From Anastatus disparis (Eukaryota > Arthropoda > Insecta > Hymenoptera > Eupelmidae): a stretch of 64,000 bases of DNA. Positions 1-11,300 of this stretch are shown one piece after another; the first letter of the stretch is position 1, and every line of letters begins with the position of its first letter. The stretch covers positions 1,123,501 to 1,187,500 of the forward strand of contig JAFFSR010000292.1 in NCBI GenBank assembly GCA_017163975.1. Reading direction: 5' to 3'. The notes under the pieces were generated by a model that ran no database searches, had not been told where the DNA came from, and saw nothing but the letters and a program-made list of their open reading frames with translations. The translations under genes were made by a program, and so were the position numbers.

Positions 1-3000
1 TCGGTCGTACGAGTATTATGTCTATGAGGTTATTCCATACTTGAGTTTCAAGAAATTTTCACTTTTATCAGTACGATGAAATTCAAACAATTGAAATTCC
101 TCGATGAGATTTCAACAATTTTGTAATTTTGTCACGGATGAAAATTTTTATTTCTAGGTATTTTTAAACCGTAACATCAAATAATCTAAAAGTACAATTA
201 GTTTTTTTTTTAAACAAGTTTTATATAGTTTGAGAAACTATGTGGAAAGGATAAAGGATTGAAACTTACCCTTTTTGAGCTAGCGTAGCTCTTTTCTCTT
301 TATACCTAGTCAAAACTTGTTTGAAAGTGGAAAAAAAGACAAAATGTGGTATGGGGAAGAAAATGTCTATTTCTAAGAAAAATAACATTTAAAAACTTGA
401 GCTGCCGCCGTAAAAGGAAAAAGAATGATACTTTGAAAAAGGGAATGGCTCTTTTACAAAGAAAAATCACTTTTTCACAAGGTAAAGCAACTCGAAAATT
501 AGTATTTTTTTAATGAATACTTTTTTTTCAAATTCTATATGAGTTTTTATTCAATCGGTTTCTATAAATGAAAAATATTTTGCTTCAATTCAAACAAATA
601 AAGTCATCGAAAATATAAATCATGAAAAGAAGATTACTAAAATTATCAGGTCAAGTAAATGTAATAAACATTGTTTTACTTGGACATTAGAATATTTGAA
701 ATGCATTAATGTAATAAGTAAAATTTTTAAAAATCAGTTTACCTGCAGAATCTTATCTTTCGTGTTGGATAAATACATATTGAAATAATTAATGAGATAC
801 TTCACTCTATAAAATTTACAAAGTAATCAAAATGGTTGAATTTATAATTACTCACTCGTATAGTGAAAATTATTTTTTTATAGTAATGGAGATTACAATA
901 ATTGTATTGTAAAGTTTACTTAGAATTAACTATTTTAACATGGTAAAATGGATTAGCACAGTTTAACGAAAGTAGCTAATTTTTATAATTTTTTTTGTAG
1001 AAACTAAGTCAGTTTTTTCTTAAAACTATCAACTTCCTTCATTTTTTAATGTAATATATTACATTGAAAAATAAAATAGCATTTTAAATAAAATTTATTA
1101 TAATGTCTTTATATATTTTGTTTAATATAAAGTTCTAGTCAATAGATTTTTTTCCTGTAAGAAAAACAAATACCAAAGTGTCATAAAAATTAGTCTAAAA
1201 AATAAAACGAATAACTATTTACTAATCTTTTTGGAAATAAAAATTTGTAATTCAGCAGAAATAATAAAATACTTGAAAAAAATTGATCCTTGAAGTAAAA
1301 GATTGAAAATTGAAAAATTCTCCATATTTAATAAGAAAGCACTTAAACTCGCATAAGATATTAAATTTTTAACGTCTCGATACGACGTGAAATCGAGCCG
1401 GCTGCTTACAAAATTTTCAGAGCTACGTTGCGACCACAAATTCTATTTGGCTTGGAAGACGGTATAGAGAGAGCTTCGTTGAGGGGTTGCTTTTACTGAT
1501 TCTCTCTCTCTTTCTCTTTCGCTTTTACTCTTTCTACTTGTTCGTTTTGTCGAAGAAAAGCGTGTGAGCGTATATAAGTTCGTGTTGCTCATCTAATGGA
1601 AGTTTGTGCCAGGCAATGCCAGTTTTCTTCTCTTTCTTGGCATTTTCTTCAAGATTCTGTGTGTGTATGTATGTATAGTGCGTCGACATACTCGAATAGA
1701 CTTAGAAATATAGGTGGTATATTCGATTTGGAAGGGAAGAAATAAAAAGAAAGTGTGTATACACATGCTTGTGGTGAGAGTTTTTCGTGTTGCTGAGTAT
1801 CGTACTTTTAGGTTATCGATGTGGAATATTACTGTCTGATTTCTCTCCTTTTTCTTCTCTCAAGCATTGTATTCTTATAACGTTTTCAATCATGAAAAAT
1901 AAAGAAAATTAATGCTCTTCAATTTAAGGATAAATAAGCATATTGTTCAAATTTTTCTAAATATATGGTTTTCCAAGTCGATTGATTATTTGTGACGGCT
2001 CATTTCTCCAATTACATGAAAAATATATTTACTTGTAATATAATACATACTTTCCAATAAAATGAAAAGACAAAACTTACTGAGATTCAATATGCCACAT
2101 ATGCTTGAGACTTACCTGAAACAAAAAAAAATATTATTTAGAATTTTAAAATTAATTTTATTATTATTAAGTAAAATAATTGAATTATTTTAAACTCTGG
2201 TAATATATTTTTTAAATTAAAATATTGCTTCAAGGTTATAACGCTAAAATTTACAAATTAAAACTAAACATCATTGATGTATTCGTATTTTATAATGAAA
2301 ATAATTGTCTTAATTTTTTGTCTTAATTACAGTATAACTGATTTTTTATTTAATTTTAATTCATTTATGTTTATTTTTTTATTGAAAGAAGGAAATGAGT
2401 CACATTTCTTATTTGAAGATATTATATTTTAAGCTCCATTTATATTTATATTCAATAGATAAATAAATAATCGTTTGGCTTTTAATATTTTACTATGAAT
2501 CAAGTTACTTTATCATTTTTATTTGAAAAAAGTACTTGAAAATATGCAAAATATAGAAAATATTAAATTTTTACAAAAAAATTAAACTTATTTTATTTTT
2601 TCGATAACCCACATTTTATGTCAAATTTCTATTAATTCTTTTTGAAAATTGAAAATATTTTATATTCTTTTTGGAAATTTTATCATTTTAATTAAAACAA
2701 TTGTTATGTTTTAGTTATTTGGAGATATTGTAAATATTTTTTTCCTCATGTTAAAACCATAAAATGGTAATACTAATTTTGTGCATTTATCGGCATACGA
2801 TTCACTTGAATACTCGTTTTGCGCTTGACTCTTTTTTATTTTTCATTTTCTCCATTTTGCCGTATTCTAACCATTTCCTCTTGAGAGCTTTCCTGCATCG
2901 TACAGTATTTTTCGTTCTCTTTTGCTATTGTCGAGAAAAAAAAAAGGTTGCGATAAAGAAGCAAAAGTAAGAGAAGGAAATGTACAAAAATCCGATAAAA

Positions 3001-5462
3001 AGAGAGAAAGAAAAAAAAATGAAAAAAAAAAAGAAAGCTGAATATAAAAAAAGAAAAATAAAGAATCAGAGTTGCCTTAGGGTATATATCTCGTCTCTTT
3101 CTTTAGCATACGGAAAGAAAAATACGGAAGATAGTTTGTATTCCAATTGCAGAAGAGAGAGAAAGGGAGAGCTTCATATATCGATATACGCGAGAGCGCG
3201 TGCAAAAGCGTCGAGAGGGAATTTGAATAAAGGCGATTGTTCGTTTGCGATCACGTCACGAGAAAAAGAAAATCCAGATTCTTATTCTGTAGCAAAGTAT
3301 ATAAGTTCTTTTTTTTCGTATGAAATACACCTTTAGAATAGAACTCAGATTATGTGTTAAATCCTAGTAGGGGATTTTCACTATAAATGAGAAGTCATTT
3401 GTCCGGCTAAAAAAATAATTATTAGTATTGTATTATAGCTTGAGATAGAAAGGTGACGATGTATTTTCGGAGATTGCAAATGTATCATCTCAACAACTTT
3501 TATTCCATTTTGACATGTTTATTAATGAAGCTATTTTAACTCAATGATTTAAATAAAAAAGTAAGGTTTATAAAAAATATTTGTCTTTTTTTTTAAATAT
3601 AATGCTATACAAAATCAGTATAGTATTTCTAACATTCATGCGTCATGCATATTGAAAAATACTATTTTTAAAATTTATTTTCAACGTCAAATGAAATAAA
3701 AATTTTTCTGAAAAACATATTATTAGAAAAAATTGTCATGCTTTGGAATACATGTATCGGATGATAAAAGTTTACAAAACTAAATTAACGAAAAGATTTC
3801 CAAAAGGCATTGTAATCCAAAGCTTAAATTCAACAAAAACAGTACAATAACTGTAAGCTGAACATACTCAAACTCTAGCGAAACTCGAACTTTATCCTCT
3901 GAAAGTTTTGTCGATATAGTAAATGCTGTGTGCAGTGATAGTAAAAGGATTTCGAAAAAAATCAATTAAACTGACAAAAAGTGTAGCATTTGGTTCTGTA
4001 AAAAATGTAGAATAAGTTAAAACATTTATTTTAATGAAATCAGAAATTAGCGTACAATTTGTGACATAAGTGATAAAAAATAATTTTAAAACAAAGTTTT
4101 GTGTTGAAACTTTTAAGTCTCAAAAAAAGAAATAAAGATTTAGAAATGATCGTAAAAATTGTCATAGTGAAAAATGATCGTAAAAGTTTTCATAGTAAAA
4201 AATTAAAGAAAAATGTAAACGAAAAGTAGGGAAAAAATGAAGAAAAAACAAGTAAAGTCAGGGAAATAAAGAAAAGAAGAAAGTCTAGAGCCCCCGCAAG
4301 GGTCTTTCCTTTTTATTTGAAGATAGGCATAATATACGTATATACACATTTACATTACTATTCAAGAATCGTATTTGCTACACGTCACTCGAGACAAGAA
4401 TGCAAACCATTTCGATCGAATTTCCGTTGTCTCTTTTCTCGCATACATAGAGGGGTGGATAGGTTGGCTTGCGAGTATAGCAAAGCGCGTGTAGAGCCAA
4501 AATTTACGATGCTTCGGCGTGCGGCTTATAATCGTGGAAAAGATGGGTCCTTTTGCTAGCGCCAAAACTTTGGAAATTCAAGCTAGTAACTCTGTATGCA
4601 AATATTTGGAAATTGCATGCCGCGAATTCCCCGGTTAAATTTATGACCTTCTTGGATTACGACGTCATAGAGGAACAACTTACGAGCTTTTTTTTCTTTC
4701 TCTTTCACAAACTCTTTTAGACATCACCTTTCTTTATTTGTGGTTATATTAAAAGAGCCTGTTATACCCCTTTGGTTTCCTTTTTTTCTCGTTCGCGAAG
4801 CTTGAATTATGCGCACAGTAGGTTATCGGCATCGTTATTTTTATTGTCATTTTTTTATATTTAAACGTTAGAGATATTATAATATTAACCTTATTTTTAT
4901 TGTATCGTAAATTCTTTAATGAATAGAATGTATACAGAAAACTTTTGTATACCATTTTTAAGACCTTTATTTATATATGTAATGTTTGAGATTACTGACA
5001 ATAAATTTAATGTCAAAATTATAAGATTTTTTTGTGTCTCGTGTCATTTTTTTAATATGATCGTTAATAATATCAACAAAAATTAGTACAATAATAAATT
5101 AAAGATACATTATTAGGTTCCTATGACAAATAACTATTAATTTTTTTATTTAATTTTGAAATCTCAAAAAAAAAAAAAATTATTGACGAACAATACAAAA
5201 AAAAGAACGAAATTTTTACATAAATATCAAATTTTATGAGAAAAAAAAATGTACATTTAATTACATTAGGTTTAAACAATTATATATATTTTTAAAAGAT
5301 GTTCATTGTTATGGACATTGCCATAAAATATGATAGAGATTCTGGACTATCAAATATTAACACACAGTTTATATATGATTGTATGTAAAAACAACGTTTT
5401 TAAAAAAATTTTACTAAAAAATTTATTCGATAACCCATGACTATATACTTTCTAGAGTTGTA
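1..5462. other. AT-rich non-coding stretch
   Basis: I see no convincing gene here. Most is long A/T runs. Three less AT-rich patches stand out at about 1400-1800, 3060-3330 and 4280-4700, with pyrimidine-rich or GA-rich tracts and scattered CG-containing words. The open frames in these patches are short, of odd composition and lack splice context, so I do not call them genes. The patches could be conserved non-coding or intronic regulatory DNA, which only a cross-species comparison would show. Confidence 0.5.
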
Positions 5463-6400
5463 TTAGAGAGTTTAAATTTTACTAGGACTATTTATTTGGA
5501 TCCTAACCTAGAAAGAAGAGTAAATTTACTTCATAGGAATAAGCTTGATTTTCAGATAAATATACATGCATCCACTGATGTAATAATTTCATGAAAATTA
5601 TCTGCAATTTATTGTACGATTTTTCCAAAAACCTTACACTTATTAACTAAGCAATATGGTTTCTATGCCACAAAAATTTCCTGGGATTTAATCATTTTTA
5701 TCAATGTGATTGTATTTATTATACTGGGCCTCCTTTTTTTCAAATACTTATTTAAAATTAGAATTAATGTATGGACTGTGTACAATGTTATCACTTATTC
5801 AAAAGAAAGAGTACTATTTATCTTCTTAATATGCTTGTCAACTGTATTTTCTGCACAAATTTTGACACATTTGTTTGAAAATTTGTATGCACTGCAATTT
5901 CATGGTTTAAAATCTTTTCAAAATGTTATTAATTCTAGAATATCACTTGTTATGGATTTCAGAACATTAAAAGCAATTAAATTAACATCGATTTCCAAAG
6001 CAATGATGATCTATGAAAATTGTCTTTAATTGATCAGAAAAGACCAACCTTTAAATACATGTCAGTAATTCTATTTTGTCGTACTTACGAATGCACTTTT
6101 TTATTCCGAAATAGAAAATGGATGGATACTGAGCCTAATAAATGAACCTATTAACCCTAGATCGTTGTACATGTCGTTATCGAGACACTGACTGTATACG
6201 AAAAAATTTAGTGAAATAATAAATCGAGTCTTTGAAACGGGCTTTACAAATTATTGGTTTAAGATTACATGGAGAAAACATTTCGATACCTCATCATCTT
6301 TGAATACAATCAATCACGAATCAACATTAGTTAAAAAACTAATTTATATTTTTACATTAGGTTGTGTTTGAAATAATTATTCATTTATTGGCATTTATTA
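5463..6400 (+). pseudogene. Ionotropic receptor (IR) relic, broken
   Basis: Translated pieces in neighbouring frames line up with the ligand-gated channel half of a divergent insect ionotropic receptor. A frame from 5463 reads to a TGA at 5592. The same frame continues to 6029 with a first membrane segment (around 5680-5770, ISWDLIIFINVIVF), a second one after SKERVLF (around 5805-5870), and part of the second ligand lobe. Further pieces follow in other frames: CRTYECTFLFRNRKW (about 6080-6120), NEPINPRSLYMSLSRH ending in TGA (about 6145-6195), and FSEIINRVFETGFTNYWF (about 6210-6265), then a last hydrophobic segment near 6340-6375. At least two in-frame stops and one or more frameshifts make it a pseudogene. 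The family call rests on the order of membrane segments and the C-terminal pattern before the last helix. The N-terminal extracellular part is not recognisable upstream. An intact IR gene lies about 19 kb away on the other strand, but the two proteins look only distantly related. Confidence 0.72.
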
Positions 6401-8114
6401 ATCAATTGTGTCAATTTTACTAAACAATCACTTACATAATATAGTTCTAAATTTTTAATTATTGTTGGTTTTTTAAAATCATCTCAACATAATTGTTAGT
6501 ATTTAAAAATTATAATTTTTCTATTTTACCAAATTAGTTAACTAAACTTTTTGCCTAATGACCTCGTATTTAAGTTGCAGTTACTAGTCACTTATATTCA
6601 ATATATATTATTAAAAGAGTAATCGATTCCTGTTACGGATAGAATAGAATTTAATATAGAAAATAATCATGAATTTAGAATGTATTTATATTAAGATAAA
6701 ATTATAGGAAACGTTAGTTACTTGAAGTTTTAATTTAAGTATTTTTCAAATATGTTTTAGTTTACAATCGTTTTCTTATGAAGTATATTTTTTAACTAAA
6801 CATTAAATTCTTAGTTAAGATAAACATATACTTTAGCTTGACAATAAAGCAGTTGTGTAGAAGTAACGTAGAATATTATTTAAAATCTATAGCTTAGTTC
6901 TCAAGATATTCGAATATCGTATTAGTCATAAGTATAGACATAGTTCTTTGAGATTGATTGTTTTGAGTTTTATAATCTTTATTTCGATAATAGAATTGAT
7001 ATTTTATATTTTTAAATAAGATTTTTTCAATGAATAGACTTATATAATTTTTCTTCATTATTATGTTTAAATGTTATTAAAATTTCTCAGTATGAATGAT
7101 TGAATAAATAATATTTTGTATCTAAAAATTGTATGTTTAAAATAAAGAATAACCAAATAATAAAATATTTTCGTAAAATATGCATAAATTTATATGAATG
7201 AATAATATAGTAAATTAATTATTAATTAATTGTTGTACTGCGATACTTCGACTGTTGTATTAATATAAGATGTTTATGTATTATAAAAAGAACATTTGAA
7301 TAAATTAAATAGAAGGGAGTTGCACAAAACTAATTAGGTTATTTAAATAAATAAGTTAAGTATTTAAAATTAATTACAATATACAGAAAAATATATAAAA
7401 AAGAATTTGGTATAATGAAATTATTAAGAATATATTGAATTGAATAGTAAACAATAAATAATAATAATATAATTAATAAAAGATTAAAAGGACGGAAAAA
7501 ATTGTGCAATTGTATGCAAGAACCATTTTGGTGGCGATCTCTGTGCATGGCTATGCCATGGCCTGGAAGCCAAATTTATTTTCTACGTGAAAAGATGAGA
7601 TTTGTCTTGTCATTTGATTTTCACGTAGACTGTGTGCACGAGAAAATTTTATAGTTTTCTCGGGGCCACTAGCTAGTCGGTCAAAATCGAAAAGGTTCTT
7701 GTGCACAAACGGCTCTACAAAAGCTCGGAACTAGCGATAAGCAGCCGGGATGGTGGGGGTCATTTTTTCCTTGACATATATAAGGGCCCGTGGCCTATGC
7801 ACTTTAGAATTCTTTTTAGACTCTCTTAGATTCAGATCTAAAATATTACTCACTCTCTGTATACTCAGATCTAAACTCACTCAAGTTAAATTTCTTTTAC
7901 TCACTCTTTGTATAGTGTTTTACAATTTTGTATTATTTTAAATAGATTTTTCTATTGATGCAAAAAGACTATTGATTTAACCAGATTATAGAAACTAAAT
8001 TAGTTTTGTGCAAATTCAGTCTAATTTATAAATTTAATATCATTGTTAAAATATTTTTATTTTATTACATTCCTATTCTCAACACTATACGTAACAATTC
8101 CATTTTCGTATTCA
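6401..8114. other. Non-coding stretch with a TATA-containing GC-richer segment
   Basis: 6401-7540 is very AT-rich and I see nothing specific in it. About 7550-7950 is distinctly less AT-rich and contains a TATA-like CATATATAAG at 7775-7784, followed by repeated ACTCACTCT(C/T)TGTAT-type words down to about 7920. This could be a core promoter or part of a solo LTR. No matching second LTR, primer site or downstream coding exon is visible, so the function is open. Confidence 0.3.
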
Positions 8115-8850
8115 TGTGGCACTTTATTTTTGACTTACAAGGAGAGTATTTGACCTCCGAGAAACGGATTTGGCTGAAACTGAAGAATATGATTCTTTGA
8201 TGAAAAAAAATGAACCCGTGTTTTTTCTTTTATACTAACAAGCCGTATAGACAGAGATACAGACATTTCTTCGAAAATATAGAGAAAAGAAGCGTTTATA
8301 AAAACTTGAAGAGCTAAACAACTAAACATTTTACAGAAAAATATATGAGAAATAGAAAAAAGTACAAGTCAAGAGCTTTAATTAAAGCCTAATTGCATCA
8401 AAAAAGCTTCTGTAGTTCAAAAGTTATGCCTAGTTGAAAATTACTATATATTTATTAATATTTTTAGCATGTAACATACGATCAAATTTTTATCTTATTT
8501 CATTAGCATTTTTTAATCACCTGCAACTTTTGAAACATATGAGATTTTTTAATGCAACAAAGCTTAAATTAAAGTTTTTAAATTGTACTCTCTTTTATTT
8601 TTCATACAGTTTTCTGTTAGAGTTTCAGTTGTTTAGTTATTCAAGTTCTTATAAAGACTTCTTTTCACTACATTTTCGAAGAAATGTTTATATCTCCGTC
8701 TATAGAGCCTATTAGCTCAAAAGAAAAAACACGGGTTCATTTTTTTTAATCAAAAAATCATATCTTGCAGTTTCAGCCAAATCCGTTTCCCGGTGGTCTA
8801 ATACTCTCCTTGTTAGTTGTAACGACAATGACTAAAAATGAAATGCTATC
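8115..8850. mobile_element. Fold-back / MITE-like element with ~300-bp arms
   Basis: The left arm (about 8130-8440) is repeated as its reverse complement at about 8500-8815. Matching landmarks include ACAAGGAGAGTATT at about 8138-8151 against AATACTCTCCTTGT at about 8800-8813, AACGGATTTGGCTGAAACTG against CAGTTTCAGCCAAATCCGTT, and AAAATGAACCCGTGTTTTTTC against its complement near 8725-8745. The arms have diverged by substitutions and small indels, so the insertion is not recent. No transposase is encoded. The open frames read through the arms on both strands are by-products of the symmetry. Confidence 0.75.
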
Positions 8851-9252
8851 AAAAAGAAGTATAATGTTTTTGATTCCTGTTGTATAATCAAACATCGAAA
8901 AACAAACCAAAAATATTAAACAAATTTAAAAAGAAAAGAAAAAAGTTTAAAATTCTGATACTTAACTTCCTCTTTACAACTTGATTTATTCGCAATATAA
9001 AAAAAAATAAAAAATATTTAACTTTTGAAAATATTATTCTTTTAAAAATAATATTTAACACGAAAGAAATCATACTTTATGCCACTTCAAAATTAATAAA
9101 ATGATGATTATGAACCGAGTTGTTGAGAAAAAAATGTTGCTAATAGTTGTAATTGTTGTTACAAAAATATATTGTCCTAATCAATAAACATTAAATTATT
9201 TCAATACTTATTATTCTTGATTAATCTTAAGACTGTTGGAATTCGAGATATT
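8851..9252. other. AT-rich spacer, nothing recognised
   Basis: A/T-rich sequence between two repeats. I see no splice-flanked frame, RNA gene or transposon end here. Confidence 0.5.
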
Positions 9253-9422
9253 ACCTAGTTTTTCGAGTTGTTCAAGTAGCTCGGGTCATACGAGTAGTTC
9301 ATATTTTTTTGAGTAACTCGATGAATTCGAGTAACTCGAATAGTTCGAGTTAATACTCGACTCGAGCTCGTCGAGTTGAATAATTTGTCCGAGTTACTCG
9401 TAGTTCGAGCGACTCGCACACC
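9253..9422. repeat. Degenerate CGAGTwrCTCG-type short repeat
   Basis: About 170 bp are built from variants of CGAGTAACTCG, TTCGAGT and AGTTCGAG, many of them self-complementary (for example CGAGTAACTCG and CTCGACTCGAGCTCGTCGAG). Spacing is irregular, so it reads as a decayed minisatellite. The surrounding DNA is AT-rich and does not share the pattern. Confidence 0.7.
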
Positions 9423-10451
9423 CCTAATTATTAGTAAGTCTTAACCCACATAACGGTAACATCTAGTAACTTTATATTACAATTCTTGGGGAAGCTGACA
9501 AACCCCTTACAATTTTAGCTAGTGTTCTAGATTCAATAAACCATAATTCGATACAGGCAAAAGTGTTAACAAGTGTATTCCAGAAAACAATATTCAGATT
9601 TACAATTTGGAAGACGTATTATTTTTTTACTTTTTATTTGTTTTGAAAGTTTTCCAGGGTGCTTTTTTTTATTCGAGTAGATTTTTAAAGCAAATTTGGA
9701 TTTTATTTTGGATTTAATAATAAATAGATTTATTTTGACTACGACACTGATGAATTATAATTTCAAAAATTCTTTGAAGATTTTAATTGTTAGGACTCAT
9801 TGTAAGAAATTACACGAATTGTTGGTGTATCTATGCGTTTTTAACTGTAGATTCTTGAAAAATTTTAGGCAGAATTTATTATTTCTTCGATTCATGATAC
9901 ATCAGCGTATATACAGAAATTTTTAATTACTTCTTTACACTTCCTTGATTTCTTTTGGACCGTAGATGAATCTTTGAAAATGAATTCTTGCAAATAGAAT
10001 TGGGATGTTACATGAAAAATTTTTCTACAATCTATTATATCCGTCATTTTGAAAAAGAAAAATAAAGAAGACGTATTTATAAGTATATTTATATTAAAAT
10101 TTAGAAAACGAATAGATTTATAATATGAGAGATGACAGCGTCAACCGTTCTTCGAAAGCTATGTATCAGCATCGATGTATCCTGTAATCTTTGCAACTCA
10201 GATACGTATGCTTATTTATTGTACCATAGAGACTTCTGAAGAAAAAATTTAGTTTAAAAATGACAGAATTTTTATCATTTTTCATTGCAATACTTATTTT
10301 ACTATACATCCTTCAGTATCATTAATCATATAAATGATTCTGTGATTCTTTTAATATTTGAGATTTATACAACAATCTTAAACGTAAAACGCTACGCATC
10401 AACTAAATATTTTAAAGTTATCAATTTGTTGACTAAGAAAAGAAAATAGCG
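9423..10451. other. AT-rich spacer, nothing recognised
   Basis: No supported gene, RNA or repeat. A 76-codon open frame at 9696-9926 has low-complexity composition and no resemblance to a known family. Confidence 0.5.
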
Positions 10452-10543
10452 AAATAGTATTTTGTGTAACAAGTGCGCGAAATAAGGGATTCTGGCACGA
10501 GTGACAAATCCCGTTGAGCGCACGTGTTACACATACTATTTTT
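10452..10543. repeat. Imperfect inverted repeat, ~35-bp arms
   Basis: The left arm, containing AATAGTATTTTGTGTAAC and GTGCGCGAA, is mirrored by the right arm with GCGCACGTGTTACACATACT. A short spacer containing GGCACGAGTGAC lies between them, and GGGATT / AATCCC close the inner stem. It could be a MITE remnant or a structured site; the flanks give no clear target duplication. Confidence 0.6.
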
Positions 10544-10623
10544 TGACTCAAGTTGCGCGAAATTCGATGCGTACATCGATTATTTTGAACATAAGAATTT
10601 ACATTAGTATTGTATATAATGCT

Positions 10624-11087
10624 TTGATATCGAGAGAGTCAATTATTTATAATATTAATTTACAGGGATTCGGTGTGAGACGGAAGAGGGGGGTCATGAG
10701 ATTCGGGGCGGAGCCCCTGACTCCGAAATATAAATAATAATTCATAAAATAAAAAAACACAATTTATAAAACAACTAAATTTATATTCTGTGAAAATATA
10801 TTTGATCTGATTAAATTTTGAAAGATTATAGTCAAAACTATATAATAAAGGTTGATATCGAGAGAGTCAATTATTTATAATATTAATTTACAGGGATTCG
10901 GTGTGAGACGGAAGAGGGGGGGGGGTCCTGTGATTCGGGGGGCAGAGCCCCCCGACTCCGAAATATGAATAATGATTCATAAAATAAAAAAACACAATTT
11001 ATAAAACAACTAAATTTATATTCTGTGAAAATATATTTGATCTGATTAAATTTTGAAAGATTATTTTCAAAACTATAAAATAAAGGT
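10624..11087. repeat. Two tandem copies of a 228-bp unit with a GC hairpin
   Basis: A unit starting TTGATATCGAGAGAGTCAAT at 10624 recurs at 10852 with high identity. Each copy holds a G-rich part followed by a hairpin: GGGGCGGAGCCCC in the first copy and GGGGGGCAGAGCCCCCC in the second. The second copy carries a longer G run and lengthened hairpin arms with compensating changes on both sides. The rest of the unit is AT-rich and nearly unchanged. Confidence 0.85.
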
Positions 11088-11180
11088 GAAAATTATTTTC
11101 AACTTCGCCTATCAATCCATTGACCTATAGAAAAAAAATTATGTTATTTTAATTTTACTCCATATCAGTTCACATACTGT

Positions 11181-11300
11181 TTATGTTACGCCCGTTGAAT
11201 TCATTTTGCGCACGCCGAATCTATTTTGCGCACGCTGAGTTTATTTTACGCACGCTGAATCTATTTTGCGCACGCTCAATCATTTTGCGCACGCTCAACT
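11181..11300. repeat. 20-bp minisatellite, six units
   Basis: Six units of about 20 bp with the consensus CTATTTTGCGCACGCTGAAT run head to tail; the last is one base shorter. Single-base variants such as TTGCGC/TTACGC and CTGAAT/CTCAAT separate the units. A related GCGTACGC word and a GCACGCAAAAT word follow near 11328-11352. No coding frame persists through the array. Confidence 0.85.
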
